A stretch of 64,000 nt of DNA from Allocatelliglobosispora scoriae (GTDB lineage: Bacteria; Actinomycetota; Actinomycetes; Mycobacteriales; Micromonosporaceae): positions 1,192,503 to 1,256,502 of the forward strand of contig NZ_JACHMN010000002.1 in assembly GCF_014204945.1 (NCBI RefSeq), read 5' to 3'. Position numbers and translations under genes: made by a program. The notes below the pieces were generated by a model. It was not told the origin of the DNA. It worked only from the letters and a program-made list of their open reading frames with translations, and ran no database searches. This document shows, in pieces, positions 26,042 through 34,649 of the stretch; within the stretch, counting starts at the first letter, position 1, and each line of letters opens with the position of its first letter.

Positions 26042-27559
26042 GTGTCGAGTCTGGACGGCTGGCAGCGGAAACGTCCGGCCGCTGCCCCGGTGGCGCCCCG
26101 GACCGTGCCGCAGCTGCTGCGTGAGCGCGCGCGCCAGGACCCGCACCGGGTCGCGATCGAGACGCACGGCGTGGGCACCCTCACCTTCGGCGACTGGGCC
26201 GCCCGGTCGGCCAGAATCGCGACCGGCCTGCGCGACCGCGGCCTGCGCCCGGGCGACCGGGTCGGGCTCGTCTTCGGCATCGGCGAGTGGATCGACTACG
26301 CCGCCGCCTACTGCGGGGTGCTCGCGGCGGGCGGGGTCGCCGTCCCGTGCTCGGACCGCTGGGCCGCCGCCGAGCTGCGCTACGTGCTGGAGCACTGCGG
26401 CGCGGTCGGGCTGCTCCACCGGCCGGGCGAGGTTGCGCCGACCCCCGGCTGGACCGCGACCGTCGACGAGCTGGAGCGCGCGCCGCAGGAGGAGGAGGAG
26501 ACGGACGGCGACCCGAGCGGTCTGGCGCAGATCCTCTACACCTCCGGGACGACCGGGCGGCCCAAGGGTGTCGCGGCATCGCACGCCAACCTCACCGCGA
26601 CCGCGTCGACCGATCCGCGCCGCCGGCCGCTCGCCCACTCGGAGCGGTTCCTGCACGCCTTCCCCGTCGGCACCAACGCGGGCCAGACGATGCTCTTCAA
26701 CGCGCTCGACGCGCACCCGGGCGCGCTCACCCTGCCGCTGTTCACCCCGGCCCGGTTCGCCCGGCTGATGACGCGGGCGGGCAGCGTCTTCGTCGTTCCG
26801 GCGATGGCGATCGAGCTGCTCGGCTCGGGCGCGCTGGCCAAGAACGACCTCAGCGGCGTACGCCTCGTCGGCTCCACCGCCGCGGCGCTGCCCGGACCGG
26901 TCGCGGCGGCGCTCGCGGCGGCCCTGCCGCAGGCCTCGATCGTCAACTACTACACCTCCACCGAGGCCGCGCCCGCGCAGACCAGCATGGTCTTCGACCC
27001 GGCCCGCCCGGCGTCGCTGGGCCGCTCGATCGGCGGCGGCCTGCGCATCACCGACCCCGACGGCAAACCGGTTCCCGCCGGCGAGCCCGGCGAGGTCTGG
27101 CTGCGGTCGCCGCATCCGCGCTCCTATTTCCGCGACGCCGAGTCGACCGGGGCCGTGTTCCGGGGCGGCTGGGTCCGCATGGGCGACCTCGGCAGGCTCG
27201 ACGACGAGGGCTACCTCTACCTGCTCGACCGGGAGCAGGACGTGATCAAGTCGGGGGCGCACAAGGTGTCGACCCTCGCCGTCGAGGCCGCCCTGCACGA
27301 GCACCCGGCGGTCGTCGAGGCGGCCGTCGTCGGTGTCGAGCACCGGGTGCTGGGCCACGCCGTCGCCGCCGCCGTCGTGGCCCGCGACGAGGTGACCGCC
27401 GTCGAGCTGCGGGCCTTCCTGCGCGACCGGCTGAGCCCGCACGAGGTTCCCGGCAAGTTTGTCCTGCTCGACGCCCTGCCGCGCAATGACGCGGGCAAGG
27501 TCGTCAAGCGTGAGCTGCGAGCTCTCCTCACCGGCTCGGCCGGTGACCCGGAAGGATGA
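26042..27559 (+). CDS. Adenylate-forming ligase (acyl-CoA/acyl-ACP synthetase type), first gene of NRPS operon
   Basis: 505 aa, GTG start with GAGGGA 6 nt upstream. ANL superfamily: A3 loop QILYTSGTTGRPKG, A5 NYYTSTEAAP, A7 GWVRMGDLG, A8 DREQDVIKSGAHKVS, and A10 lysine in NDAGKVVKREL. The A8 region resembles acyl-CoA ligases more than amino-acid A domains. It should activate a carboxylic acid with ATP and pass it to CoA or to a carrier protein of this cluster. The acid cannot be predicted. Its TGA overlaps the next ATG (ATGA), so translation is coupled. Confidence 0.92.
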   Translation: MSSLDGWQRKRPAAAPVAPRTVPQLLRERARQDPHRVAIETHGVGTLTFGDWAARSARIATGLRDRGLRPGDRVGLVFGIGEWIDYAAAYCGVLAAGGVAVPCSDRWAAAELRYVLEHCGAVGLLHRPGEVAPTPGWTATVDELERAPQEEEETDGDPSGLAQILYTSGTTGRPKGVAASHANLTATASTDPRRRPLAHSERFLHAFPVGTNAGQTMLFNALDAHPGALTLPLFTPARFARLMTRAGSVFVVPAMAIELLGSGALAKNDLSGVRLVGSTAAALPGPVAAALAAALPQASIVNYYTSTEAAPAQTSMVFDPARPASLGRSIGGGLRITDPDGKPVPAGEPGEVWLRSPHPRSYFRDAESTGAVFRGGWVRMGDLGRLDDEGYLYLLDREQDVIKSGAHKVSTLAVEAALHEHPAVVEAAVVGVEHRVLGHAVAAAVVARDEVTAVELRAFLRDRLSPHEVPGKFVLLDALPRNDAGKVVKRELRALLTGSAGDPEG

Positions 27560-30471
27560 CGATGACCGCTGCGTCCCCCGCACAGCACGGCATCTGGTTC
27601 ACAGAGGAGGCGGGCCTCGCCGGCTCGGCCTTCCACATGGCGGTGGAGATCTGGTTCGACGGCGACCTGGACCTCGACGCGCTGCACAACGCCTGCACGG
27701 CGGTCGCCGAGCGCCATCCGGCCCTGCGATCGGCCTTCACCGACGAGGCCGGATCGCTGCAGGTGGTTCCCGGCGTGATGCCGCCGGTGCTCGTCACCAC
27801 GCTGACCGAGTCGCTGGTGGCGCAGGAGCTGGCGAGCCCCTTCGACCTGCGGCACGGCCCGCTGGCGCGTTTCACCGTCGCCAGTGCGTCCCCGTCCCGG
27901 CACCTGCTGCTCGTCACCGCGCACCACATCGTCTTCGACGGAATCTCCAAGGCGGTGCTCGTCGCGGACCTCGCCGCCGCCTACGGCGGTGCGCAGCTCG
28001 CGCCGCTCGCCCCGGCTCCCCTGCCGGCGGTCGATCTCGACGCCGCCCGGGACTTCTGGCGGGACCGTTTCACCGGTCCCGGTCCGGTGAGCCTGCCGGG
28101 TCTGCGCCACGTCCCGGCCGAGGCCGCCACCGCCGCCCACGTCACCTGGTCGCTCGGCCCGGTGCTGAGCCGCGGTTTCGGCGAGGCCGCGGGCGCCGCC
28201 GGGGTCACCCGCTTCGAGTTCCTGCTCACCGGCTTGCTCACCCTCCTGCACCGGTACGCCGACCAGCCCCCCACCGTCGCCGTCGACGTCTCCACCCGGA
28301 GCCCCGAGACGGCTGACCACATCGGACACTTCGTCAACGAGCTGCCGATCACCGTCACGGCACCCGCGGACGGCACCTTCGCCGCCTACGCGACGGACGT
28401 GCGCGCGGCGTTGCGCGAGGCCTACCGGCACCGGGCCGCCCCGGTGGCCCGGGTCGTCGGCGGGCTGCGCCCGGCACCGGCGCTCACCCCGGTCTCGATG
28501 AGCTACCGCCACCACGGCGGCGGCGAGGCGAAGTTCGCCGGACTCGACGCGACCGTGACCTGGATGGTGCCGGTCACCGCCGCCCGCAACGCCCTGCACC
28601 TGCAGGTGCTCGACGAGACGACCGACCTGCACGTGAGCCTGCAGTTCTCCCCCGCCGCGATCGACGCCGACGCCGTGAGCCGCATCGCCGGGCACCTGGG
28701 CGAGCTGCTCACCGCCGCGATCACCGCCCCCGCGGCACCGCTCGCGACCCTGCCGGTGCTCACCGGGGCCGAACGGGAGCTGCTGCGCGCGGTCAACGAC
28801 ACGGCGGTGGCCTACCCGTCGGGCACCGTCGACGACCTGATCGCCGCCGTCGTCGCGTCCACTCCGGACGCCGTCGCGATCGTCGATAGTGGACGCGAGC
28901 TGACCTACGCCCAGCTCGACACCGAGGTGGCCGCCGTCGCGGGCGCGCTCGCGGCGCGGGGGGCCGGGCCGGGCGCCCTGATCGGGGTCTGCCTTCCCCG
29001 GTCCGTCCCGATGGTGGTGACGATGCTGGCGGTCCTGCGGTGCGGGGCGGCGTACCTGCCGCTGGACGTCTCCCATCCGCAGCCGCGACGGGCGATGATC
29101 CTGGACGACGCACGACCGCTGCTGACCGTGGACGAGCAGGTCTGGGCCTCGCTCGACCGCGGCGAGGGCCAGGCGCCGCGTGCGGGCGAGCTCGCCTACG
29201 TGATGTACACGTCCGGGTCGACCGGGCGGCCCAAGGGCGTCGAGGTGACCGTCGCCAACCTGCGCAACCTGCTGCTCGGCCTGCGCGACGCGCTCGGTTC
29301 CGGCCCCGCCGACACCTGGCTGGCGCTCACCTCGCCCGCCTTCGACATCAGCGCGCTGGAGCTGCTGCTGCCGCTGATCACCGGTGGCCGGCTGGTACTC
29401 GCGCCGCCGGAGCTGGCCCGGGACGCGGTGGCGCTCCACCGGCTCATCGCCGATCACGGCGTCACCCACGTGCAGGCGACACCGTCCGGCTGGCAGTTGC
29501 TGCTGGAGGGCGGTCGGCTGCCGGGCCTGCGGGTGGCGCTCGCCGGTGGCGAGGCGCTGCCGGCCGCGCTCGCGTCCGTGCTGCGCGGCGAGGCCGACCG
29601 GCTCGTCAACGTCTACGGCCCGACGGAGACGACGATCTGGTCCACGATGGACGATGTCGGGGACGGCGATGTGACGGTCGGGCGGCCGATCGCCAATACC
29701 CAGGCGTACGTGCTGGATGCGAGCATGCGACCGGTGCCGCTGGAGGTGACCGGCGAGCTGTGGCTCGGCGGCGCCGGGGTGGCCCGGGGCTACCTGGGGC
29801 GGCCGGAGCTGGACCGGGAGCGGTTCCTGCCGGATCCCTTCGGACCGGCGGGCGCGCGGCTCTACCGCACCGGCGACCTGGCCCGATGGCGGACCGACGG
29901 GCGGCTGGACTTCCTCGGCCGCCTCGACGGCCAGGTGAAGATCCGGGGCCACCGGGTGGAGCTGGGCGAGATCGAGGCACGGCTCACCGAGCACCCGGAG
30001 ATCAGCCAGGCCGCGGTGGCACTGCGCGGCGAGCCGCCTCGGCTCGTCGCCTACCTCGTCGCGGCGGCCGTCCCGGCCGACCTGAGGGCCCGGCTGGAGG
30101 CGGCGCTCCCCTCGGCGATGGTGCCGTCGGCATTCGTCCAGCTCGACCGGCTGCCGCTGACCCCCAACGGCAAGCTGGACCGGGCCGCCCTGCCCGAGCC
30201 GCCCGCCGTCGTGCCGAGCGCGCCGGTGGAGGACGCCGGACCGATCGCGGCCGAGCTGCTGACGATCTGGTCGGAGGTGCTGGAGATCGACGGGATCGGA
30301 CTGGACGAGGAGATCTTCGATCTCGGCGGCCACTCCCTGCTCATCGTGAAGATCATCAGCCGGATCCGGCGCCAGCTCGGCGTCGACGTGCCGATCGAGG
30401 TCTTCCTCGATACCCCGACCGTCCGCGGCCTCGCCGAGGCCATCACCGACTACCACCGGAGCAACGCGTGA
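27556..30471 (+). CDS. NRPS module C-A-PCP, predicted glycine-activating
   Basis: 971 aa. Condensation domain 1-420 with intact AHHIVFDG (about 121-128). Adenylation domain about 425-880 with YVMYTSGSTGRPKGVEVT, NVYGPTETTIW, YRTGDLARW, and NGKLDR. The eight pocket positions read by eye (AFDISALEL, VQATPSGW, ALAGGE, NVYGPTETTIW) plus the A10 lysine give DILQLGVIWK, one residue from the glycine code DILQLGLIWK. PCP about 890-971 with DLGGHSLLIVK (phosphopantetheine Ser about 927). No thioesterase or epimerase follows. Overlaps both neighbours by 4 nt. Confidence 0.95.
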   Translation: MTMTAASPAQHGIWFTEEAGLAGSAFHMAVEIWFDGDLDLDALHNACTAVAERHPALRSAFTDEAGSLQVVPGVMPPVLVTTLTESLVAQELASPFDLRHGPLARFTVASASPSRHLLLVTAHHIVFDGISKAVLVADLAAAYGGAQLAPLAPAPLPAVDLDAARDFWRDRFTGPGPVSLPGLRHVPAEAATAAHVTWSLGPVLSRGFGEAAGAAGVTRFEFLLTGLLTLLHRYADQPPTVAVDVSTRSPETADHIGHFVNELPITVTAPADGTFAAYATDVRAALREAYRHRAAPVARVVGGLRPAPALTPVSMSYRHHGGGEAKFAGLDATVTWMVPVTAARNALHLQVLDETTDLHVSLQFSPAAIDADAVSRIAGHLGELLTAAITAPAAPLATLPVLTGAERELLRAVNDTAVAYPSGTVDDLIAAVVASTPDAVAIVDSGRELTYAQLDTEVAAVAGALAARGAGPGALIGVCLPRSVPMVVTMLAVLRCGAAYLPLDVSHPQPRRAMILDDARPLLTVDEQVWASLDRGEGQAPRAGELAYVMYTSGSTGRPKGVEVTVANLRNLLLGLRDALGSGPADTWLALTSPAFDISALELLLPLITGGRLVLAPPELARDAVALHRLIADHGVTHVQATPSGWQLLLEGGRLPGLRVALAGGEALPAALASVLRGEADRLVNVYGPTETTIWSTMDDVGDGDVTVGRPIANTQAYVLDASMRPVPLEVTGELWLGGAGVARGYLGRPELDRERFLPDPFGPAGARLYRTGDLARWRTDGRLDFLGRLDGQVKIRGHRVELGEIEARLTEHPEISQAAVALRGEPPRLVAYLVAAAVPADLRARLEAALPSAMVPSAFVQLDRLPLTPNGKLDRAALPEPPAVVPSAPVEDAGPIAAELLTIWSEVLEIDGIGLDEEIFDLGGHSLLIVKIISRIRRQLGVDVPIEVFLDTPTVRGLAEAITDYHRSNA

Positions 30472-30728
30472 ACCCGGACCAGCTGCGCCACCGCCTCGCC
30501 GAGCTCGTCGCGGCCGCCAGCGACGGCGATGTCCGCGTCGAGGACGCCCTCGCCTCCTCGGCGGGCCTCGCCGAGCTGGGCCTCGGGTCTCTCGGCCACC
30601 TGCGCCTCGTCGACGCGGTCGAGGCGGAGTTCGACGTGCAGCTCGACACCGCCGGTGACCTGCACGCGCTCGACAGCATCGACCAGCTCGCCGCCTACCT
30701 AGCCGGCCCGGCCAAGGCGGCGTCATGA
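30468..30728 (+). CDS. Free-standing acyl/peptidyl carrier protein
   Basis: 86 aa, GTG start overlapping the upstream TGA (GTGA), stop overlapping the next ATG. Four-helix carrier fold with LGLGSLGHLRLVDAVEAEF; Ser41 is the expected phosphopantetheine site, with Gly in place of the usual Asp before it. It has an acidic helix II typical of carrier proteins. It probably holds the acid activated by the ligase, to be joined by one of the downstream condensation proteins. Confidence 0.88.
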   Translation: MNPDQLRHRLAELVAAASDGDVRVEDALASSAGLAELGLGSLGHLRLVDAVEAEFDVQLDTAGDLHALDSIDQLAAYLAGPAKAAS

Positions 30729-32146
30729 CCCCGGTCGCCGCCTTCCGGGGCACCCGGACCGCCGAGGCGCCGCTCACCTGGGGCCAGCAGGGCATCTGGA
30801 AGATCATCGACGTGATGGCGCCGAACGACGCCTTCCTCAACGTCCGGGCGGTCGTCCCCGTGCCGCAGCGCGCGGCCGGGACCGTCGACTCCGTCGCCGC
30901 CGCGATCGGCGCGCTCATCTCCCGGCACGAGTCGCTGCGCACCCGCATCGTGGTGACCGGCGGCGAGCCCCGGCAGGTCGTCGTCGACGCGGGTGAGTGC
31001 CCGCTGGCGCTGATCGAGGCGACCGCCGAGACCGCCGCCGACGTCGCCGAGCAGGCGATGGAGCGGCTGCGGCACCACCCGTTCGACTACGCCGGTGAGC
31101 TGCCGATCCGGGTGACCCTCGTCGTCGCCGACGGCCAGGTGCGCTTCGTGGTGCTGATCCTCACCCACGTCGCCGTCGACTGGTACGCGCTCACCCTCCT
31201 CGGCCGGGAGCTGCGTGTGGCCCTGCTGCGCGGCGAGATCACCGGCCCGGTCGGCATCCAGCCGGTCGACCTCGCCGCGACCGAGCACTCCGAGGCCGGG
31301 CAGCAGCGCAGCGCCCGAGCCCGAGATCATTGGCGGCGGCAGTTCGACCGCTTCCCGGCCAGCGTCTTCACCGAGGCGGGGCCGCCCGCGACACCGCGTT
31401 ACCGCAGAGCGGAGCTGACGTCGCCGGCCCTGCTCGCCGCTGCCCGGATCATCGCCGCGCGGCACTCGGCGACCTCCTCCACGGTGCTGCTCGCCGCCGC
31501 CGGTGCGCTGATCGGCGCCCGGACCGGGCAGGAGGTCTGCGGCATGCTGACGATCGTCAACAACCGCTTCCAGCCCGGCCACCGCGACATCATGGCCCCC
31601 ACCAACCAGCTCGGCGTGATCACGCTCGACCGGCGCGGTGCGGCCACCTTCGGCGAGCTCGTCACCGCCGTCTGGCGCGAGGCGCTGCAGTGCTTCCGGC
31701 ACGCCTACTACGACCAGCACGTCCTCGACGCGTTCCTCGCCGACGGCGGGCACGCCCACGGGGAGAAGATCGAGCCGTACTGCTGCTTCAACGACATGCG
31801 CGCGGGCGACGGCGAGCTGCGCGACACCGCGACCGCCGATCAGCTCCGGGCGGCGCTCCAGGAGACCGAGCTGACCTGGCCGGAGACGTTCGACGAGTTC
31901 AACTGGCAGTTCATGCTCTCGGTCAGCGACGCGCCGGGTGCGCTGAGCCTGTCGCTCTCCACCGACTCCCGCTACCTGCCGCCCGTCGAGCAGCAGCGCT
32001 TCCTGCTCGACCTGGAGGACCTCGTCGTCCGCTCGGCCATCGACGACGTGCGCCTGGGCGACCCGGGCGCTCACCACAACGACCCGGGCGCTCACCACGG
32101 TGCACCGGACGCTCACCACGTCGCGCTGGACGGGCGGGCGTCATGA
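30725..32146 (+). CDS. Stand-alone condensation-domain protein with altered active-site motif
   Basis: 473 aa, chloramphenicol-acetyltransferase-like condensation fold (LTWGQQGIW at the start, second-half motifs STVLLAAAGALIG and NQLGVITLDRRG). The active-site HHxxxDG reads THVAVDW (about residues 147-153): the catalytic second His and the Asp remain, the first His is Thr and the Gly is Trp. That deviation recalls specialised C domains or trans-acyltransferases. The C-terminus ends in three His-rich repeats (PGAHH, PGAHH, PDAHH) encoded by 21-bp tandem units. Cytoplasmic; coupled to both neighbours by ATGA. Confidence 0.88.
   Translation: MTPVAAFRGTRTAEAPLTWGQQGIWKIIDVMAPNDAFLNVRAVVPVPQRAAGTVDSVAAAIGALISRHESLRTRIVVTGGEPRQVVVDAGECPLALIEATAETAADVAEQAMERLRHHPFDYAGELPIRVTLVVADGQVRFVVLILTHVAVDWYALTLLGRELRVALLRGEITGPVGIQPVDLAATEHSEAGQQRSARARDHWRRQFDRFPASVFTEAGPPATPRYRRAELTSPALLAAARIIAARHSATSSTVLLAAAGALIGARTGQEVCGMLTIVNNRFQPGHRDIMAPTNQLGVITLDRRGAATFGELVTAVWREALQCFRHAYYDQHVLDAFLADGGHAHGEKIEPYCCFNDMRAGDGELRDTATADQLRAALQETELTWPETFDEFNWQFMLSVSDAPGALSLSLSTDSRYLPPVEQQRFLLDLEDLVVRSAIDDVRLGDPGAHHNDPGAHHGAPDAHHVALDGRAS
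32060..32122 (+). repeat. Three 21-bp tandem repeats encoding His-rich tail
   Basis: Units at 32060-32080, 32081-32101 and 32102-32122, each containing CGGxCGCTCACCAC. The first two differ only in the last 3 bases. They add a DPGAHHN-type heptapeptide per unit to the condensation protein, just before its stop. Confidence 0.9.
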
Positions 32147-33525
32147 CCGGCATCGGGCTCGCCGCGGCCGAGGCGGAGGCGCCCATCCCGCGGCGCCCGG
32201 CCGACGTGACCCGGGTGCCGCTGTCGGCGTTCCAGCAGCGCATGTGGCACCTCTGCACGGCCTATCCCGGCACGTCCTCGCCGGTCGTCTCGCTCAACCA
32301 CCGGCTGCGCGGCCCGCTGCGGACCGACGCGCTGATCCGGGCGATCGGCATGGTCGTCGACCGGCACGAGAGCCTGCGTACCGTCGTCGTCGACACCGAT
32401 CTCGGCCCGCAGCAGAGCTTCCTGCCGCTGGGCGGGCACACCGTCGAGCTCGTCGACCTCGGCGACCTGCCCGAGGGTGAGCGGGAGGAGCGGCTCGCCG
32501 AGCTGCTCGGGTCCCGCACGGCGATGCTCTTCGACCTGCACGGCGACAGCCTGGTCCGGTCCAGCCTGATCCGGCTCGCCGAGACCGATCACGTGCTCTC
32601 GATCGTGATGCACCACATCATCGCCGACGGCGCCTCCGCGGGCATCCTCGCGGCCGACCTCGCCGCGTGCTACCGGGCCTGCGTCGAGGGCGCGAGCCCC
32701 GCCCTCCCCGACCTCATCATCGGGTACGGGGACTTCGCCCTCTGGCAGCGCGACGGCTTCGACGCGCGGGCCGCCGAGGGCCTGGCCTATTGGCGGGAGC
32801 GCCTCGCCGGGGTGACGCCGCTGGAGCTGCCGACCGACTTCCCCCGCCCGGCCGAGCTGGGCACCCGCGCCGCCGACGTCTCCGTCCACGTCGGCGCCGA
32901 TGTCGTCGAGGGGGTCGAGCAGCTCGCCAGGGCGTCCCGGTGCAGCACGTTCACCGTGCTGCTCGCGGCGTACCAGGCGCTGCTCGCCGGCCGCAGCGGC
33001 ACCGACGACATCTGCGTGGGCATCCCGGTCGCCGGGCGGACCCGGATGGAGCTGGAGCCGATGATCGGGCTGTTCGGCAACACACTGCCGATGCGGTGCG
33101 ATCTGAGCGGCGACCCGACCTTCGCCGAGCTGCTCAAGCGGGCCCGGAGCATGGTGCTGGGCGGACTCAGCCGCCAGGATGTGCCCTTCGGGCACGTGGT
33201 GGCCCAGCTCGACCTGCCCAGCGACCCGAGCCGGACCCAGGTCTTCCAGACGATCATGGTGCTGCACACCGAGGGCGGATCGGAGGGGCTCGACCTCACC
33301 GGGCTCGCCGTCGAGCCTACTCCGGCCGGAATGCCCCAGATCATCCACGACCTTGTCCTGGACCTCTTCCCGCGGCCGGACGGGCTGGAGACCGACTGGC
33401 GCTACGACACCGCGCTCTTCACCGCCGAGACGATCATGGAACTCGCCGCCGACTACGGGAAAGTGCTCCGACGCATCGCCGCCGAACCGGGCGTCCGCAT
33501 CTCCGCGCTGGTAGAAGCGGTGTGA
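32143..33525 (+). CDS. Stand-alone condensation-domain protein (canonical LCL-like)
   Basis: 460 aa, ATG overlapping the upstream TGA. Complete condensation domain: PLSAFQQRMW (C1), RHESLRT (C2), MHHIIADGAS (C3, catalytic His about 158), ALWQRDGF...YWRERLAG (C4), FTVLLAAYQALLAGRSGTDDI and GIPVAGR (C5), GLFGNTLPMR (C6), QDVPFGHVV (C7). It should form an amide or ester between two carrier-bound groups, most simply the acid on the free carrier and glycine on the module. Last gene of the coupled operon; no thioesterase follows. Confidence 0.93.
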   Translation: MTGIGLAAAEAEAPIPRRPADVTRVPLSAFQQRMWHLCTAYPGTSSPVVSLNHRLRGPLRTDALIRAIGMVVDRHESLRTVVVDTDLGPQQSFLPLGGHTVELVDLGDLPEGEREERLAELLGSRTAMLFDLHGDSLVRSSLIRLAETDHVLSIVMHHIIADGASAGILAADLAACYRACVEGASPALPDLIIGYGDFALWQRDGFDARAAEGLAYWRERLAGVTPLELPTDFPRPAELGTRAADVSVHVGADVVEGVEQLARASRCSTFTVLLAAYQALLAGRSGTDDICVGIPVAGRTRMELEPMIGLFGNTLPMRCDLSGDPTFAELLKRARSMVLGGLSRQDVPFGHVVAQLDLPSDPSRTQVFQTIMVLHTEGGSEGLDLTGLAVEPTPAGMPQIIHDLVLDLFPRPDGLETDWRYDTALFTAETIMELAADYGKVLRRIAAEPGVRISALVEAV

Positions 33526-33615
33526 TGGATTCGGCGAGCAGGCATGAATCCGACGCCGGATGGATATGTTAACTCCAACGCAATAGAGTGCTGATCTACG
33601 CGAACGGAGGGTGCC

Positions 33616-34551
33616 ATGACCGCCGCCACGATCGATTCGTTCGTCCACCCCGCGCTGTTCTACGGCGACACCGCCGATTACCTCGCGGGCACCCTCCCCT
33701 TCATCCAGGGGGGCCTCGACGCGGACGAGCCGGTCATGATCGCGGTGCCGGGCGCCAACCTCGACCACATCCGCAGCGCTCTCGGCGGCGACGCGGACCG
33801 GGTCCAGCTCCACGACATGAGCGTCGCCGGACGCAATCCGGGCCGGATCATCCCGGGCGTGCTGCTCGCCTTCGCCGCCAAGCACACGGGGCGTGCCGTG
33901 CGGATCGTCGGCGAGCCCATCTACGCCGAGCGCACGCCGGCGGAGTACCCGGCCTGCGCCCAGCACGAGGCGCTGATCAACCTGGCCTTCGCCGGTCGGC
34001 GGGCGTCGATCCTCTGCCCTTACGACACGAGCAGCCTCGATGAGAGCTGGCTCGCCGACGCCTACCGTACGCATCCGGTCGTGCGCAGCGCCGCCGCCGA
34101 GTGGCCGAGCCCGGCCTACGGCGATCCCGCCGCCTGCGCGGCCGACTTCAACCACGCGCTGCCCGACCCGCCCGCGGACGCACGGCAGATCGGCGTCGAC
34201 AGCACCGCCCTGTCCGGGATGCGCCGCGCCGTCACCGAGCAGGCGGGCGACGCCGGGCTGCCGGTCGAGCGGATCAACGACCTGATCATCGCGGTGAGCG
34301 AGCTCGCCGCCAACACGATCGAGCACGGCGGAGCCGCCGGGACGCTGACGCTCTGGACAGACGGCAAGATTCTCTGCTGCCAGCTCACCGATACCGGACA
34401 CATCACCGACCCGCTCGCGGGCCGGATCCCGGTCCCGGTGACCCAGGCGACCGGCGGGCGGGGCCTGGTCATGGTCAACCAGCTCGTCGACCTCGTGCGG
34501 ATCCACACCCGGCCGGGCGCGACCACGGTCCGCCTGCACATGTACGTCTGA
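33616..34551 (+). CDS. MEDS-domain / HATPase anti-sigma-type regulatory protein
   Basis: 311 aa, ATG with GGAGG 6 nt upstream. The N-terminal MEDS domain (about 8-150: HPALFYGDTADYLAG, GLDADEPVMIAV) is a sensory module of DcmR type. The C-terminal RsbW-like ATPase (about 195-311) has N-box ELAANTIEHGG, DTGHITDP and GGRGLVMVNQLVD. There is no His phosphoacceptor domain, so it is an anti-sigma-factor-type kinase rather than a sensor histidine kinase. Cytoplasmic. It follows the NRPS operon after 90 nt and has its own ribosome-binding site; its link to the cluster is unproven. Confidence 0.88.
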   Translation: MTAATIDSFVHPALFYGDTADYLAGTLPFIQGGLDADEPVMIAVPGANLDHIRSALGGDADRVQLHDMSVAGRNPGRIIPGVLLAFAAKHTGRAVRIVGEPIYAERTPAEYPACAQHEALINLAFAGRRASILCPYDTSSLDESWLADAYRTHPVVRSAAAEWPSPAYGDPAACAADFNHALPDPPADARQIGVDSTALSGMRRAVTEQAGDAGLPVERINDLIIAVSELAANTIEHGGAAGTLTLWTDGKILCCQLTDTGHITDPLAGRIPVPVTQATGGRGLVMVNQLVDLVRIHTRPGATTVRLHMYV

Positions 34552-34649
34552 CGGAGCTCCCCAGCACCAGCCTGGCCTGATCAACTATCACCATTGATCT
34601 ATAGATGTATATATCCTGATGCTTCCCGCCACCCTAGCGGAGGAGCCTC

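Noticed and set aside
27217-30948. 1243-codon minus-strand frame opposite the NRPS genes
   Set aside because: Shadow of the C-A-PCP gene; no domain seen and composition is that of antisense GC-rich DNA.
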